Origin: Verrucomicrobia bacterium IMCC26134
GTDB lineage: Bacteria; Verrucomicrobiota; Verrucomicrobiia; Opitutales; Opitutaceae
Reading direction: 5' to 3'
Assembly: GCA_000972765.1 (NCBI GenBank)
Contig: CP011265.1
Span: 1,969,501-2,033,500, forward strand
DNA length: 64,000 bases
The position numbers were made by a program, and so were the translations under genes. The notes under the pieces are model-generated. The model searched no databases. It saw only the letters and a program-made list of their open reading frames with translations, and was not told where the DNA came from. Shown here piece by piece: positions 43,972 through 53,557 of the stretch. The first letter of the stretch is position 1; each line of letters opens with the position of its first letter.

Positions 43972-45540
43972 ATGTCATCCTGGTCCCGCTTCACGCACTG
44001 CACCTGCCATAACGCCTCGCTAGGCTTCTCGCTCGACTACAGCCGCATCCCTTTTCCTGACACCTTCCTCGCCGGCTTGGAACCGGCCATGCAGCGCGCT
44101 TATACCGCGATGAAGTCGCTCGAGTCGGGCGCAGTCGCCAACCCCGACGAAAACCGGATGGTCGGCCACTACTGGCTGCGCGCCCCCAAGCTCGCACCCA
44201 CCGCTGAACTCACCCAGGCGATCGAACAATCGCTCGTTCAGATCCGGGCCTTCGCTTCCGATATCCATGGCGGTGTTCTGCGCGGATCCACCGGAAAGCA
44301 GTTTACCCAGCTCCTGGTCATTGGTATCGGCGGATCCGCACTGGGCCCCCAGCTCGTCAACCACGCCCTCGGCCGTCCCGGAATAGACAAGATGAGCGTG
44401 CTCTTCTTCGACAACACCGACCCCGACGGCATGGACTACGTGCTAGGCCAGCTTGCGGGCAAACTCCCGGAGACTCTTGCTCTTGTGATCTCCAAGTCAG
44501 GCGGCACCGCAGAGACGCGTAATGGCATGCTAGAAGCCATCGCTGCATTCACTGCATCGGGACTGTCCTACACCAAACACTTCGTAGCCGTAACTGGTGA
44601 TGGCTCCAAGCTAGACCAGATCTCAATTAAAGAGGCATGGCTGGCCCGTTTCCCGATGTGGGACTGGGTAGGGGGCCGCACATCCGAACTCTGCACCGTC
44701 GGACTGCTGCCGGCCGCCCTGCAAGGGATCGACACCGACGCCATGCTGGCCGGTGCCGCCGCTATGGACGTTGCCACTCGCTCCGAAGTCACCAGCCAAA
44801 ACCCAGCAGCCCTTCTCGCGCTCATGTGGCACTACGCCACCGATGGTCGCGGCGCGAAAGACATGGTTGTCCTCCCCTACAAGGACCGCCTCCTGCTTTT
44901 CTCCCGTTACCTTCAGCAGCTCGTGATGGAATCCCTTGGCAAGGAGTTAGACCTCCAAGGCAAACCCGTAAACCAAGGCATAGCGGTCTACGGCAACAAG
45001 GGCTCCACCGATCAACACGCCTATGTGCAACAACTCCGCGAAGGTGTTAGCAACTTCTTCGTCACCTTCATCGAGGTCCTGAAGGACCGCTCCGGACCCT
45101 CTCTGCAAGTCGAACCTGGCGTAACCTCGGGCGACTACCTACTTGGCTTCTATCTTGGCACACGCGACGCACTGAGCGAAAAAGACCGTCACTCCATCAC
45201 CGTTACAGTGGACGAGCTTAGCCCACGTTCCCTCGGTATGTTGATCGCCCTTTACGAGCGAGCGGTCGGTTTCTATGCGTCCCTGATCGGGATCAACGCA
45301 TACCACCAGCCGGGAGTTGAAGCAGGGAAAAAGGCCGCCACGGTCGTGTTGGGGCTCCAGCAAAAACTAGTCACCACGCTAAAGAGCAACCCGGGGCGCA
45401 GCTACACCGCGGAATCCCTTGCCATGGAAATAGGCGGCAGCGCGGAGTTATCTTTTAAAATACTGAATCACCTCGCCGCTAATGGTGCGGTTAAAAAACA
45501 AACCGCAGAACCTTGGTTTAACTCAACATTTTCAATTTGA
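43972..45540 (+). CDS. pgi: glucose-6-phosphate isomerase with C-terminal winged-helix-like extension
   Basis: Pgi interconverts glucose-6-phosphate and fructose-6-phosphate. SIS-fold motifs are clear: [36 protein letters not shown], the catalytic Glu and Lys regions [19 protein letters not shown] and [16 protein letters not shown]. The start at ATG 43972 follows the conserved N-terminal pattern; an open frame from 43852 has no homology. Beyond about residue 460 the protein adds about 60 residues ([34 protein letters not shown]) that look like a winged helix. A strong terminator follows. Confidence 0.93.
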   Translation: MSSWSRFTHCTCHNASLGFSLDYSRIPFPDTFLAGLEPAMQRAYTAMKSLESGAVANPDENRMVGHYWLRAPKLAPTAELTQAIEQSLVQIRAFASDIHGGVLRGSTGKQFTQLLVIGIGGSALGPQLVNHALGRPGIDKMSVLFFDNTDPDGMDYVLGQLAGKLPETLALVISKSGGTAETRNGMLEAIAAFTASGLSYTKHFVAVTGDGSKLDQISIKEAWLARFPMWDWVGGRTSELCTVGLLPAALQGIDTDAMLAGAAAMDVATRSEVTSQNPAALLALMWHYATDGRGAKDMVVLPYKDRLLLFSRYLQQLVMESLGKELDLQGKPVNQGIAVYGNKGSTDQHAYVQQLREGVSNFFVTFIEVLKDRSGPSLQVEPGVTSGDYLLGFYLGTRDALSEKDRHSITVTVDELSPRSLGMLIALYERAVGFYASLIGINAYHQPGVEAGKKAATVVLGLQQKLVTTLKSNPGRSYTAESLAMEIGGSAELSFKILNHLAANGAVKKQTAEPWFNSTFSI

Positions 45541-45545
45541 ATTAA

Positions 45546-45577
45546 TTACCCGTGTTTAAAAACACGGGTAACTTTCT
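45546..45577 (+). terminator. terminator after pgi
   Basis: A near-perfect palindrome, TTACCCGTGTTT-AA-AAACACGGGTAA, is followed by a C/T-rich tract (CTTTCTCCTTTC), 5 bp after the pgi stop. It could act in both directions, though the next gene is on the same strand. Confidence 0.75.
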
Positions 45578-45625
45578 CCTTTCAAAGCAATCCGCGCCGC
45601 ACAATCCTCTTAGCTTAATCCCCGC

Positions 45626-46381
45626 ATGAAAGCCCTCACTCTTAGTCTCGCCATTCTAGCTCTCCTTGGCTCCGCCGCCTCTGGATTTTTCTATATCCAA
45701 ATCGGCAACACCAAAACTGTGCTGCAAAACGAACTCTCCACCGAGCAAGTCAAATCAACCGGCCTGAAATCCAATCTGGATAAGACCAGCGCAGAGCGAG
45801 ACGAGCTGCAGACCAAGCTCAGCAGCACGGATGCAGAGCTCGGTGACACCAAGTCAAAGCTCACCGCATCTGAGGCCCAATCCTTCCAGCTCAACCGCGA
45901 TCTCACCCAAATTAAGGGTGTTGCCGCAAAATCAGAGGCCGAAACCCAGAAGCTGAACGCCGAGGTCAGCGAACTTCGCCGCGATCTGGTTCAGGCTCGC
46001 ATCGAGGCCCAAACCGGCAGTCCCGAGGAAATCGAAAAATACAAACAGACCATCGCCTCGCTCCAATCGAAACTTGCGGTCTTCCAGCCGGAGGGTGTCA
46101 CCGTAAACCCATCGGACGCCACCGGCACGCCCGGTCAACCCGCCCGTCCCACCAGCGGCACTTCACATGTCGCAGTTGTTGGCCCCAAGAATTCCTTCGT
46201 TGTTCTCGATATCGGTTCCAGCTCAGGCATCGCGCCAGGTCAGAAATTCCTTGTTGCCCGCGCCGGCCAGGTTCTGGCCGAAGCCATCGTGAGCGAAGTA
46301 AAGGACACCTACGCGATCGCGCAGATCACGCCCTCTTCAATCAAGGGTGCGCTCTCTGTCGGCGACATCGCCTCGTATTAA
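45626..46381 (+). CDS. membrane-anchored coiled-coil envelope protein with C-terminal SH3-like domain
   Basis: Residues 1-25 form a signal anchor (LTLSLAILALLGSAASGFFYI). Residues about 35-155 are a long coiled coil of Ser/Thr/Lys/Glu-rich heptads (SNLDKTSAERDELQTKL and repeats). After a Pro/Thr linker, residues about 180-251 form a beta domain (VVLDIGSSSGIAPGQKFLV, GQVLAEAIVSEVKD) like the FlgT/SH3-like fold of cell-envelope proteins. It probably spans the periplasm. The small lipoprotein gene follows 22 bp later. The precise function is unknown. Confidence 0.65.
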   Translation: MKALTLSLAILALLGSAASGFFYIQIGNTKTVLQNELSTEQVKSTGLKSNLDKTSAERDELQTKLSSTDAELGDTKSKLTASEAQSFQLNRDLTQIKGVAAKSEAETQKLNAEVSELRRDLVQARIEAQTGSPEEIEKYKQTIASLQSKLAVFQPEGVTVNPSDATGTPGQPARPTSGTSHVAVVGPKNSFVVLDIGSSSGIAPGQKFLVARAGQVLAEAIVSEVKDTYAIAQITPSSIKGALSVGDIASY

Positions 46382-46403
46382 TTTCAGCATCGCCCGCCTC
46401 ACC

Positions 46404-46592
46404 ATGTCTCACCTCCCCCGCCTACTGCTCCTAGCCCTCGGCCTGTCGCTTATCGCGCTGGCAGGTGGGTGCGCCACCAAGCAGGCGGAAGATTCCACCA
46501 TTCCTTGGAGCCGGCCCGCCAGTTGGGAAGGCGGAGTCCCTGGTATGGGAGGCTTTGGCGGCCCAAATAACGGCGGCAGTGGTTCTCGCTAG
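46404..46592 (+). CDS. small lipoprotein, unknown function
   Basis: From ATG 46404 the 62-residue product has a signal peptide (LLLLALGLSLIALAGGC) with a lipobox LAGGC and lipidated Cys23. The mature part is short, ending in a Gly-rich tail (GGVPGMGGFGGPNNGGSGSR). It starts 22 bp after the coiled-coil gene and shares its orientation, with a terminator 24 bp after the stop, so the two form an operon. It may anchor or interact with the neighbouring coiled-coil protein. No known family was recognised. Confidence 0.65.
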   Translation: MSHLPRLLLLALGLSLIALAGGCATKQAEDSTIPWSRPASWEGGVPGMGGFGGPNNGGSGSR

Positions 46593-46616
46593 GCAATTAG
46601 CTTCCACGCTGAATTT

Positions 46617-46653
46617 AACCCGGTCTGGTTACTCAACCAACCGGGTTTTTTGT
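46617..46653 (+). terminator. intrinsic terminator after lipoprotein gene
   Basis: AACCCGGT-C-TGGTT, loop ACTC, AACCA-ACCGGGTT, then TTTTG. The stem has 13 pairs with one bulged C and a T run on the plus strand. Confidence 0.85.
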
Positions 46654-46699
46654 TGCCCGATAGCCCGACCTCCTCGTCCCTGCTTAGCAGCCCGATCCC

Positions 46700-47449
46700 A
46701 TGCCCGATCCCACGTCAACCACCCCGAATCTCGCGGATGACGCCATTTCACGTCTATCCGCACGTGCCGGGCATCTCTACGTCGTGGCCACGCCGATCGG
46801 CAACCTTGCCGACCTGACCGACCGCGCCCGCCTCATTTTATCAACTGTCGATCTGGTCGCCTGCGAGGACACCCGCACCACCGGGGCATTACTCACCCGT
46901 CTCGGCCTCCACCGCCCGCTGCTGCCTTACCATGATCACAACGAAGCCTCCGTCGCGGAACAGCTTGTCGCCCGACTAAGGGAAGGCAAATCGATCGCCG
47001 TCGTAAGCGACGCCGGCACGCCCGCGATCAGCGACCCCGGCTTCCGAGTTGTCAGGGCCTGCCGTAAAGCCGGACTGCCTGTCATACCAGTGCCGGGCGC
47101 CTGCGCCATTGCTGCCGTGCTCAGCGCAAGCGGCCTGCCGAGCGACGGCTTCCTGTTCGCCGGCTTCCTCCCGCCCAAGACCAGCGCGCGCAGCGCCTTT
47201 CTTACCAAGTATCGGAGCTTCGATTACACCCTGGCCCTCTACGAAAGCTGCCACCGGATCGACAAGTTTGCCTCCGAGATCACGGCCCTGCTCGGTCCGG
47301 AGAGGGTGGTTTGCATCGCCAAAGAGGTGACCAAACTTCACGAGACATGGCTGGTAGGCACCGCCACCGAAGTCGAGGCCCGGCTAGCCAAGACCAGCCT
47401 CAAGGGTGAATTCGTGGTGCTGATCGCGCCCGAGGGCTTCACCCTCTGA
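46700..47449 (+). CDS. rsmI: 16S rRNA (cytidine-1402 2'-O)-methyltransferase
   Basis: RsmI methylates the ribose of C1402 in the decoding centre. The tetrapyrrole-methylase fold begins with LYVVATPIGNLADLTDRARLIL (residues 26-47), then VACEDTRTT, VSDAGTPAISDPG (SAM-binding) and VPGACAIAAVLSASGLP. The length of 249 is slightly short of E. coli RsmI (about 286) because the C-terminal region is reduced. It is convergent with glgA, with 14 bp between stops. Confidence 0.95.
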   Translation: MPDPTSTTPNLADDAISRLSARAGHLYVVATPIGNLADLTDRARLILSTVDLVACEDTRTTGALLTRLGLHRPLLPYHDHNEASVAEQLVARLREGKSIAVVSDAGTPAISDPGFRVVRACRKAGLPVIPVPGACAIAAVLSASGLPSDGFLFAGFLPPKTSARSAFLTKYRSFDYTLALYESCHRIDKFASEITALLGPERVVCIAKEVTKLHETWLVGTATEVEARLAKTSLKGEFVVLIAPEGFTL

Positions 47450-47463
47450 GCTCGGCCGGAAAC

Positions 47464-48897
47464 TCAATCATAGAGCGCTTCGTAGCCAGCCACTGCCTTG
47501 TCCCATCCGAATTCGGTCTGCATGGCACGAAGTTGCGCGGAACGGTAACGAGCCTTGTCACCGTAAAGCGCCTGCGCCCGACGCAAGCCCGCCAGAACAC
47601 CTTCCGCTGTAGGAGATATCACGATGCCGGTGCCGTTCAATGGGTTGCCCGCGAGGTCTTTCACCGTATCGACCAGACCACCGACATTGGTCACAATCGG
47701 TATCGTGCCGTAAACCTGAGAATACATCTGATTCAGGCCACAAGGTTCGAAACGCGAAGGCATCAGGAAGAAATCGCTGCCCGCCTCGATCAGATGGCTC
47801 ATGCATTCGTCATTCCGGGTGCACAAGGCGACCTTCCGCGTCAAGCTGGCCGCCAGTTCACGCAATCCTTCTTGCAGGCGTGCATCACCGGAACCCAGCA
47901 CGATCAACCGCACTTCTTCTCGTTTGAAAAACTCCCTGTTGGCCAGAACAAGATCCACGCCTTTCTGCGTGGTCAAGCGGCACACCATGCCAAAGACAGG
48001 ACCTTTGAAATCCGAGTCGAAACCGTGGCGGGCCAACAGGGCCTCCCGGCAGAGCTTTTTACCCGCCAGATCCCGTGCGTCGTATTTGGACGGCAACATC
48101 TCGTCCGTCGCCGGATTCCACACATTCCTATCAATGCCGTTCAACAAACCGACGAGATCCTCATCGCGCGTGGCTATGACTCCGTCCAACCCGCAGCCAA
48201 ACTCCGGCGTCTGAATCTCTTTCGCATATTGCGGACTCACCGTCGCCACCCGATCTGCGAACAAAATACCGCCCTTCATCATGCTGAGCTGGCCGTAATA
48301 CTCCACGCCATCGATGCCCATCAACTCATCGGGCAGGTTGGTGCGGTAAAAAGACCGCATCGGAAACACGCCCTGAAAGGCGATGTTGTGAATCGTAAAA
48401 ACGGTCCGCATCGCCAGCACGTCGCCGTGCCGTTGTTCCGCGTGACGCAAGAGAAGAGGTAGTAAGCCCGTCTGCCAGTCGTGACAATGAATCACGTCCG
48501 CATTCATTCGCAGCAGGCGCATCGTCTCGACGACTCCCTTGCAGAAGAATATAAAACGGTGGTGGTTGTCTTCGTAGTCGCGCTCTCCGGTGCCATAGGC
48601 GTTGCGCCGGTCAAAAAACTCATCCCGGCACACCAGGTAAACCGTGAGTCCGACCCGCGGGGAAAAGGTTTTTATTTCCCCGCTCATAAACACATCGCCC
48701 ATCTCGATTTTCGGGCGTAACACCGTTACAGCCTCCGCGGCGTCCGGATCATCCACCACGCTACGGTAGCCGGGCAGGAAAACGGCCACTTCGTGACCTC
48801 TGTCAACCAGTGCCCCGGTCAAAGAGGCCACCGCATCCGCCAACCCTCCGGTTTTCATGTAGGGATATAACTCACTCGCGGCGTGGACGATTTTCAT
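47464..48897 (-). CDS. glgA: glycogen synthase (ADP-glucose type)
   Basis: This GT5 enzyme elongates alpha-1,4-glucan from ADP-glucose. MKIVHAASELYPYMKTGGLADAVASL at the N-terminus has the KxGG ADP-glucose motif. FTIHNIAFQGVFP, TVSPQYAKEIQTPEFGCGLDGV, LNGIDRNVWNPATD and LMPSRFEPCGLNQMYSQVYGTIPIV are diagnostic. The length of 477 is normal. There is no glgB, glgC or glgP nearby, so the glycogen pathway is scattered. The minus-strand leader upstream of the ATG (TAACCCCGCAT) has no Shine-Dalgarno. Confidence 0.96.
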   Translation of the reverse strand: MKIVHAASELYPYMKTGGLADAVASLTGALVDRGHEVAVFLPGYRSVVDDPDAAEAVTVLRPKIEMGDVFMSGEIKTFSPRVGLTVYLVCRDEFFDRRNAYGTGERDYEDNHHRFIFFCKGVVETMRLLRMNADVIHCHDWQTGLLPLLLRHAEQRHGDVLAMRTVFTIHNIAFQGVFPMRSFYRTNLPDELMGIDGVEYYGQLSMMKGGILFADRVATVSPQYAKEIQTPEFGCGLDGVIATRDEDLVGLLNGIDRNVWNPATDEMLPSKYDARDLAGKKLCREALLARHGFDSDFKGPVFGMVCRLTTQKGVDLVLANREFFKREEVRLIVLGSGDARLQEGLRELAASLTRKVALCTRNDECMSHLIEAGSDFFLMPSRFEPCGLNQMYSQVYGTIPIVTNVGGLVDTVKDLAGNPLNGTGIVISPTAEGVLAGLRRAQALYGDKARYRSAQLRAMQTEFGWDKAVAGYEALYD

Positions 48898-49026
48898 ATG
48901 CGGGGTTAGATATAAGTAGAATTAAGCATGCAAATTGCCACCCCGAAACCGCAAGGCACCCTTAAAGCCCCCGTCTCGGTGCAACCGCTTTGCCCCTTTG
49001 TTGTATATCATTGCCAGTGACAACCA

Positions 49027-50094
49027 TCAGCTAATCGCGCTTCTAACCTGTTCTAGGTTAGCAAGGATATCATCGCGATTGGCGCGTCGGTCTTCGCCCA
49101 AAGGTTCGACCCCAGCGGCCACCACCGGACGGTAGTCGAGGCCCCGCAGCACTGCCAGTCTCCAGTATCCCGGGTTGCAATACCTGCGCGAGAGCAGTTC
49201 CACCACCCTAGTCCCCGGTGAGCAAAACACGATGTTCGCCAGTCCAGCGCCATGGGGAGCCACCACCACTCTCGCCCTGCGGCACACCCCGATTTGCTGG
49301 TCCCATGTCAGTTCCTCCAAGCACACTTTTTTGAAGCCGTTCGCCTCAAGCATACCCCAAAGCGCGGCTTCATTGGCCACGCGACGTCGGCCTGCTTTCT
49401 CACGGCTAAAATAAACCCGCTCACCGCATCCGGACGCTACGCGCCCCAACGATTCCGTAAATTCGTCGATCAAGCGCAGGGTGCGTGGAACCGGGGTCGC
49501 CGCAGTCGCGACCAGTCCGGGCACCAAGAGTGGCGCACAGGCCAGGTGTTGCTCCCGCCGGACGGCGATCACTTGCTCCGCCCCGCCACGGAGACGAAGG
49601 GCCTCGCGGGCCAATCCGGAATCAACGTGCAACAGGAGGTTTTCGACGCAGCCAGCCGGCACGGACAATAATCTGGGGAATTCCTCCAGCAGCCAATGCG
49701 CATATCCGTCGCCTAGATTCACCGCGACGACGGCGGTGGAGCCGTTGACCGCTTGCGGCAGCCGCAAGCGTTTAAAACCAAGCAACCAGTGATACTCCGC
49801 CGGATTACCGTGATCACCTGAAACATCGCGAGCCAAGAGTGTGCCGTCTGAAGAGAGCACCGCTCCTGCGCCAAATATCCGGCCCGACGGCAAATCAGCC
49901 AGCACATACCCTTCACTCCGCACCGTGTTCATGGAGCGAAAATACTCCCGCACCTCAGGCCTCGCATACGACGGCACCGGATACTCGATGCTTTCACCCA
50001 TTTCATGGCGACGAAAAGCACCGCCTTCATGCGAAACTAAATCCGCCAGACCTATACAACGAATCGGCGGAGCGATTTTGACCGCGAGTGTCAT
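49027..50094 (-). CDS. GT61-family glycosyltransferase
   Basis: The 355-residue protein carries the GT61 (DUF563) core: VVAVNLGDGYAHWLLEEFPRLL (residues 120-141), a RVYFSREKAGRRRV block, then VCRRARVVVAPHGAGLANIVFC (about 275-296) with the conserved PHGA motif, and VVELLS. GT61 enzymes transfer xylose, arabinose or GlcNAc-type sugars, in bacteria usually to capsule or other surface glycans. No signal peptide is evident, so it probably acts in the cytoplasm. No other capsule genes surround it, and xerC follows 30 bp after its start on the same strand. Confidence 0.75.
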   Translation of the reverse strand: MTLAVKIAPPIRCIGLADLVSHEGGAFRRHEMGESIEYPVPSYARPEVREYFRSMNTVRSEGYVLADLPSGRIFGAGAVLSSDGTLLARDVSGDHGNPAEYHWLLGFKRLRLPQAVNGSTAVVAVNLGDGYAHWLLEEFPRLLSVPAGCVENLLLHVDSGLAREALRLRGGAEQVIAVRREQHLACAPLLVPGLVATAATPVPRTLRLIDEFTESLGRVASGCGERVYFSREKAGRRRVANEAALWGMLEANGFKKVCLEELTWDQQIGVCRRARVVVAPHGAGLANIVFCSPGTRVVELLSRRYCNPGYWRLAVLRGLDYRPVVAAGVEPLGEDRRANRDDILANLEQVRSAIS

Positions 50095-50123
50095 TCCAGT
50101 TAAATTTTTTTTGACCGGCGCGC

Positions 50124-51101
50124 TCAGGCCCGCGGGTGAGCTTTGGCGTAGACCTCGCGCAACCGCGCAACGCTGATATGAGTATAGATTTGCGTCGTGT
50201 TAAGTGAAGCGTGACCGAGCAACTCCTGCACGAGACGCAAATCAGCTCCCGCGTTTAACAAATGCGTGGCATAGCTGTGACGGAGTTTGTGGGGAGTCAG
50301 ATCCAGCGGCAGCCCCGCGAGGGCCAGATACCGCTTCAACAATAACTGCACGGAGCGCACCCCGAGCCGACGGTGACGCGTATCAACGACAACGGGAGCA
50401 TCCGGCCCCGTATCGCGGGCAAACTCGTCCCTCCACTTTACCAGCACACCCGCAGCCACTCTGCCGAGCGGGCAAAGCCGTTCTTTCCGTCCCTTGCCGA
50501 GCACTCGCGCGACGCCGCTCTCCACGTCCACTCCGCTGAAATTGAGCGCGACGACCTCGCTCACCCGCAAGCCACCACCATACAGCAACTCCATCACCAA
50601 GCGATCCCGCCAGGCGACAAAGGCCGACTCGGTTCCATTCTCCAGCAATCGCTGCGGCCCCAGCAAAAGCAGCTTCATCTGCGCCTCGGTCAGGAACATG
50701 GGCAGGCGTTTCTCCAGCTTCGGCAACATAAGTCCGACGAGCGGGTTTTTCGCCAGGCGCCCCCGGCGCTGCCAGAATTTGTAAAACGCCCTCAACCCCG
50801 AGGCGTGGTTGTGCAACGTTCTTCGGCCAAGGTGCCCTTGCGCCTCAATCACGAAGTCGCGCATCAGGCGCGGAGCGAGTCCATCGAAGGTGCCTTGCCA
50901 ATGCCCGCCTCGAACCAGCCAGTCCGTGAAATGTTCAAAGGCCTGACGATAGTTGCGTAGCGTGTAGGCCGAGTAACGCCGCTCCAACGCGAGGTAATCC
51001 GCGAAGGGCGCCCACCACTCGGCGAGCACAGCGGGGTCGAGGGAGGGCGGAGGTTCCGCCTCGCTTGCGCCGGCTTTAGGAGTGGGGCTGCGCTTGGTCA
51101 T
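50124..51101 (-). CDS. xerC: tyrosine recombinase, XerC/XerD family
   Basis: This is a site-specific recombinase that resolves chromosome dimers at dif. The SAM-like N-terminal domain (FADYLALERRYSAYTLRNYRQAF) is followed by the catalytic domain with Arg in LLYGGGLRVSEVVALN, the RHSYATHLL box with His-x2-Arg in TPHKLRHSYATHLL, His in LGHASLNTTQIY and the nucleophilic Tyr. Tyr lies in TQIYTHISVARL. A Pro/Ala/Glu-rich N-terminal stretch is added. ATG 51101 is preferred; a GTG at 51128 is possible. It looks like a housekeeping enzyme, not a phage integrase, since no phage genes or att repeats surround it. Confidence 0.9.
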   Translation of the reverse strand: MTKRSPTPKAGASEAEPPPSLDPAVLAEWWAPFADYLALERRYSAYTLRNYRQAFEHFTDWLVRGGHWQGTFDGLAPRLMRDFVIEAQGHLGRRTLHNHASGLRAFYKFWQRRGRLAKNPLVGLMLPKLEKRLPMFLTEAQMKLLLLGPQRLLENGTESAFVAWRDRLVMELLYGGGLRVSEVVALNFSGVDVESGVARVLGKGRKERLCPLGRVAAGVLVKWRDEFARDTGPDAPVVVDTRHRRLGVRSVQLLLKRYLALAGLPLDLTPHKLRHSYATHLLNAGADLRLVQELLGHASLNTTQIYTHISVARLREVYAKAHPRA

Positions 51102-51155
51102 GCGTCGGCCCGGCTTGGCCCGCGCCACGTCGTGAAACGCAGCGCGGAATCAGGC

Positions 51156-52556
51156 TTAGATATGGATCGCTTCGTTGCTCGTCGCAGCGGCGGCCTCGGC
51201 GAGAGCCTCGGAAAGGGTCGGATGCGCGTGGATGGTCTGGTGAACGTCCTCGACGGTCGCCTCCAGGCTGATGGCCAGTCCGTATTCCGCGATGAGCTCG
51301 GTGGCGTCGCTGCCAACGATATGGGCTCCGTAGATCTCCCCCGTTTTTGCGTCAGAGATGACTTTAACGAAGCCATCACTGTCAGCGGATGCCACTGCCT
51401 TGCCGGACGCGGTGAAGGGAAACTTACCGACCTTGTAGTCGAGTTTCTTTTCCTTGGCGGCCTTTTCGGTAAGGCCCGTGGAGGCGACCTGAGGCTGGCA
51501 GTAGGTGCACCCGGGAAACCCTGTCACGCGCTTGGGCGTGCCGTGGCCGAACATGCCGTTGACTGCGTTGACCGCCTCGAACGTGGCGATGTGGGCCAGC
51601 CAGGGCGGACCGATGATGTCGCCGGCCGCATAGATGCCCTTGATCGTCGACTCGTAATTATTGTCCACCTTCACGTAGCCGCGCTCGAGTTCGAGTTGCG
51701 CGCCACGGCCGAGCAATCCCTCGGTATTGGCCGTCACCCCGATGGCGGAAAGGATGACGTCGGACTCGACCTCCACGCGTTTGTCGCCCTCGACGAGGTC
51801 GATCTTTACCGAGTCCTTGCCGACGCGAAAGTTTTCGCACTTGGTGTTGACGAAGACCTTGACGCCCTGTTTCTCGAAAGCACGGTGCACCGCTTTTGAG
51901 GAATCGTCGTCTTCAACCGGGAGAACGTTGGGCAACATTTCTACCAGGGTGACCTTGGTGCCGAGGGCGTTGAAGAAGTAGGCGAACTCCACGCCGATGG
52001 CGCCGGCGCCAACTATCGTGACGGATTTTGGCTGGGTTTTGAGGTCCAGCGCCTCGCGGGAGGTCATCACGCGCACCCCATCATACTCGAGACCGGGGAT
52101 GCGGCGCATTTTGCAACCGGTGGCGATGAGGATCCGCTTCGCCTTGAGGAAGGTGCCCTTCTTGTCGCCGGAGGTAATCTCGACCATGCCGGAAGCCGGA
52201 ACATGCGCGTGGCCGATGATGTAATCGACCTTGTTCTTTCGAAAAAGGAACTCGATGCCCTTGGCCATCTGCTTGGCGACGTCGCGCGAACGCAGCATCA
52301 CGGTGGCGAAGTCAAAGGAGACCTCCTTGACTATAAGGCCCATGGTGTCGGCCTTTTTAATCTTCTGGTAGAGCTCCGCGCTCTTCAAAAGCGCCTTGGT
52401 CGGGATGCAACCCCAGTTCAAACAGGTGCCTCCAGCCCGCTCCATTTCAATGCAGGCCACTTTTTTGCCAAGTTGTCCGGCTCGAATGGCACCGGCGTAA
52501 CCTGCCGGGCCTCCGCCGATGACGATGAGATCGTAGTCCGTAGTAGTGTCAGCCAT
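51156..52556 (-). CDS. lpdA: dihydrolipoyl dehydrogenase (E3)
   Basis: This FAD enzyme reoxidises dihydrolipoamide for the 2-oxo acid dehydrogenase and glycine cleavage complexes. The FAD motif LIVIGGGPAGYAGAIRAGQLG is followed by the redox disulfide GGTCLNWGC (Cys45, Cys50), the second dinucleotide motif TIVGAGAIGVEFAYFF, and the active-site His-Glu pair in TIHAHPTLSEALAE. The length of 466 is typical. E1 and E2 genes are not adjacent. It starts 120 bp after the menA stop, on the same strand. Confidence 0.96.
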   Translation of the reverse strand: MADTTTDYDLIVIGGGPAGYAGAIRAGQLGKKVACIEMERAGGTCLNWGCIPTKALLKSAELYQKIKKADTMGLIVKEVSFDFATVMLRSRDVAKQMAKGIEFLFRKNKVDYIIGHAHVPASGMVEITSGDKKGTFLKAKRILIATGCKMRRIPGLEYDGVRVMTSREALDLKTQPKSVTIVGAGAIGVEFAYFFNALGTKVTLVEMLPNVLPVEDDDSSKAVHRAFEKQGVKVFVNTKCENFRVGKDSVKIDLVEGDKRVEVESDVILSAIGVTANTEGLLGRGAQLELERGYVKVDNNYESTIKGIYAAGDIIGPPWLAHIATFEAVNAVNGMFGHGTPKRVTGFPGCTYCQPQVASTGLTEKAAKEKKLDYKVGKFPFTASGKAVASADSDGFVKVISDAKTGEIYGAHIVGSDATELIAEYGLAISLEATVEDVHQTIHAHPTLSEALAEAAAATSNEAIHI

Positions 52557-52675
52557 GGTAAAAATACAAAAAGGGTTCTGAATAGACTAAAGTGCCAGCG
52601 TCACCCGCGGGTTTTTACGCCGCAAGGGCAAAACCCGTGCGCGCCCACAGGTTTTGCCCTCGGGCACAGAGCGTT

Positions 52676-53557
52676 TCACCGCACGAAGATCGCTGCGCTT
52701 AGCATTAAACCGTAAACCGCTAGCCAGCTTCCGGTCGCGCCCAGCAAGGCGATGCACTTTGCCGGCGTAGTCGCCTGTTTAAGCCGCATCAGTTGCAGGA
52801 ACATCAAGATAGCCGCCACCAGACTAAGTCCGACCGCTGGACGTGGATTGATGGCGTGAATCGTTAGGAGATGCAGTGGACAATAAATCGCCGCCAGATG
52901 CGCCACGGCGAACTGCGCCCGGGCATACCCGCGGCCCCACTTTACCACCAGCGTGCGTTTACCGGCCCTCGCATCCGTCTCAACGTCACGATAGTTGTTA
53001 ACCACGAGGATATTTGTCGCCAAGGCCCCGACTCCCGCCCCGGCGATCAAGGAGGCTTCAGTCAACATGCCGCATTGCACATAGGCCGTCGCTCCCACCG
53101 CCACGAAACCAAAGAACACCAGGACGAACAGATCGCCGAGTCCATGATAGGCCAGCGGGTAGGGCCCGCCGGTGTAAGCCACTCCGCAGACTATGCTGGC
53201 CATGCCGACCACCAACAAGGGCCAGCCGCCATAGGACAGCAAAGTGAGCCCCACCCCAAACGCCACCGCGAACACCGCGAACATCGCCACCCGCATCGTC
53301 TGCGGCTTGATCAGTCCGCTCGCCACGGCGCGTCTCGGCCCCACCCGGTCTGCCGTATCCGCGCCCTTTTTAAAATCGTAGTAGTCGTTGGCAAAGTTGG
53401 TTCCGATTTGCACCAGCAAAGCGAAGCCCAGACAAGCCATCGCCGCCGGCCAAATGATCGCAAGCTGCCGCGCCGCGATCGCCGTGCCCACACACACCGG
53501 CGCCACCGCTGCAGGCAGGGTCCTCGGGCGTGCGGCCTCCCACCACACTCCGATCAC
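52676..53557 (-). CDS. menA: 1,4-dihydroxy-2-naphthoate polyprenyltransferase
   Basis: MenA attaches the isoprenoid tail to DHNA in menaquinone synthesis. It is a UbiA-family membrane protein with about nine helices. The prenyl-diphosphate Asp motifs are FANDYYDFKKGADTADRVGPRRAV (residues 55-78) and NNYRDVETDARAGKRTLVV (about 185-203). RPRTLPAAVAPVCVGTAIA at the N-terminus fits MenA. It overlaps msrB by 4 bp (ATGA). Menaquinone is therefore likely the main respiratory quinone; other men genes are not in the window. Confidence 0.92.
   Translation of the reverse strand: MIGVWWEAARPRTLPAAVAPVCVGTAIAARQLAIIWPAAMACLGFALLVQIGTNFANDYYDFKKGADTADRVGPRRAVASGLIKPQTMRVAMFAVFAVAFGVGLTLLSYGGWPLLVVGMASIVCGVAYTGGPYPLAYHGLGDLFVLVFFGFVAVGATAYVQCGMLTEASLIAGAGVGALATNILVVNNYRDVETDARAGKRTLVVKWGRGYARAQFAVAHLAAIYCPLHLLTIHAINPRPAVGLSLVAAILMFLQLMRLKQATTPAKCIALLGATGSWLAVYGLMLSAAIFVR

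Noticed and set aside
50124-51101. Tyrosine recombinase as a phage or integrative-element integrase
   Set aside because: No att direct repeats, tRNA target, or phage genes surround it; the sequence fits housekeeping XerC/XerD.
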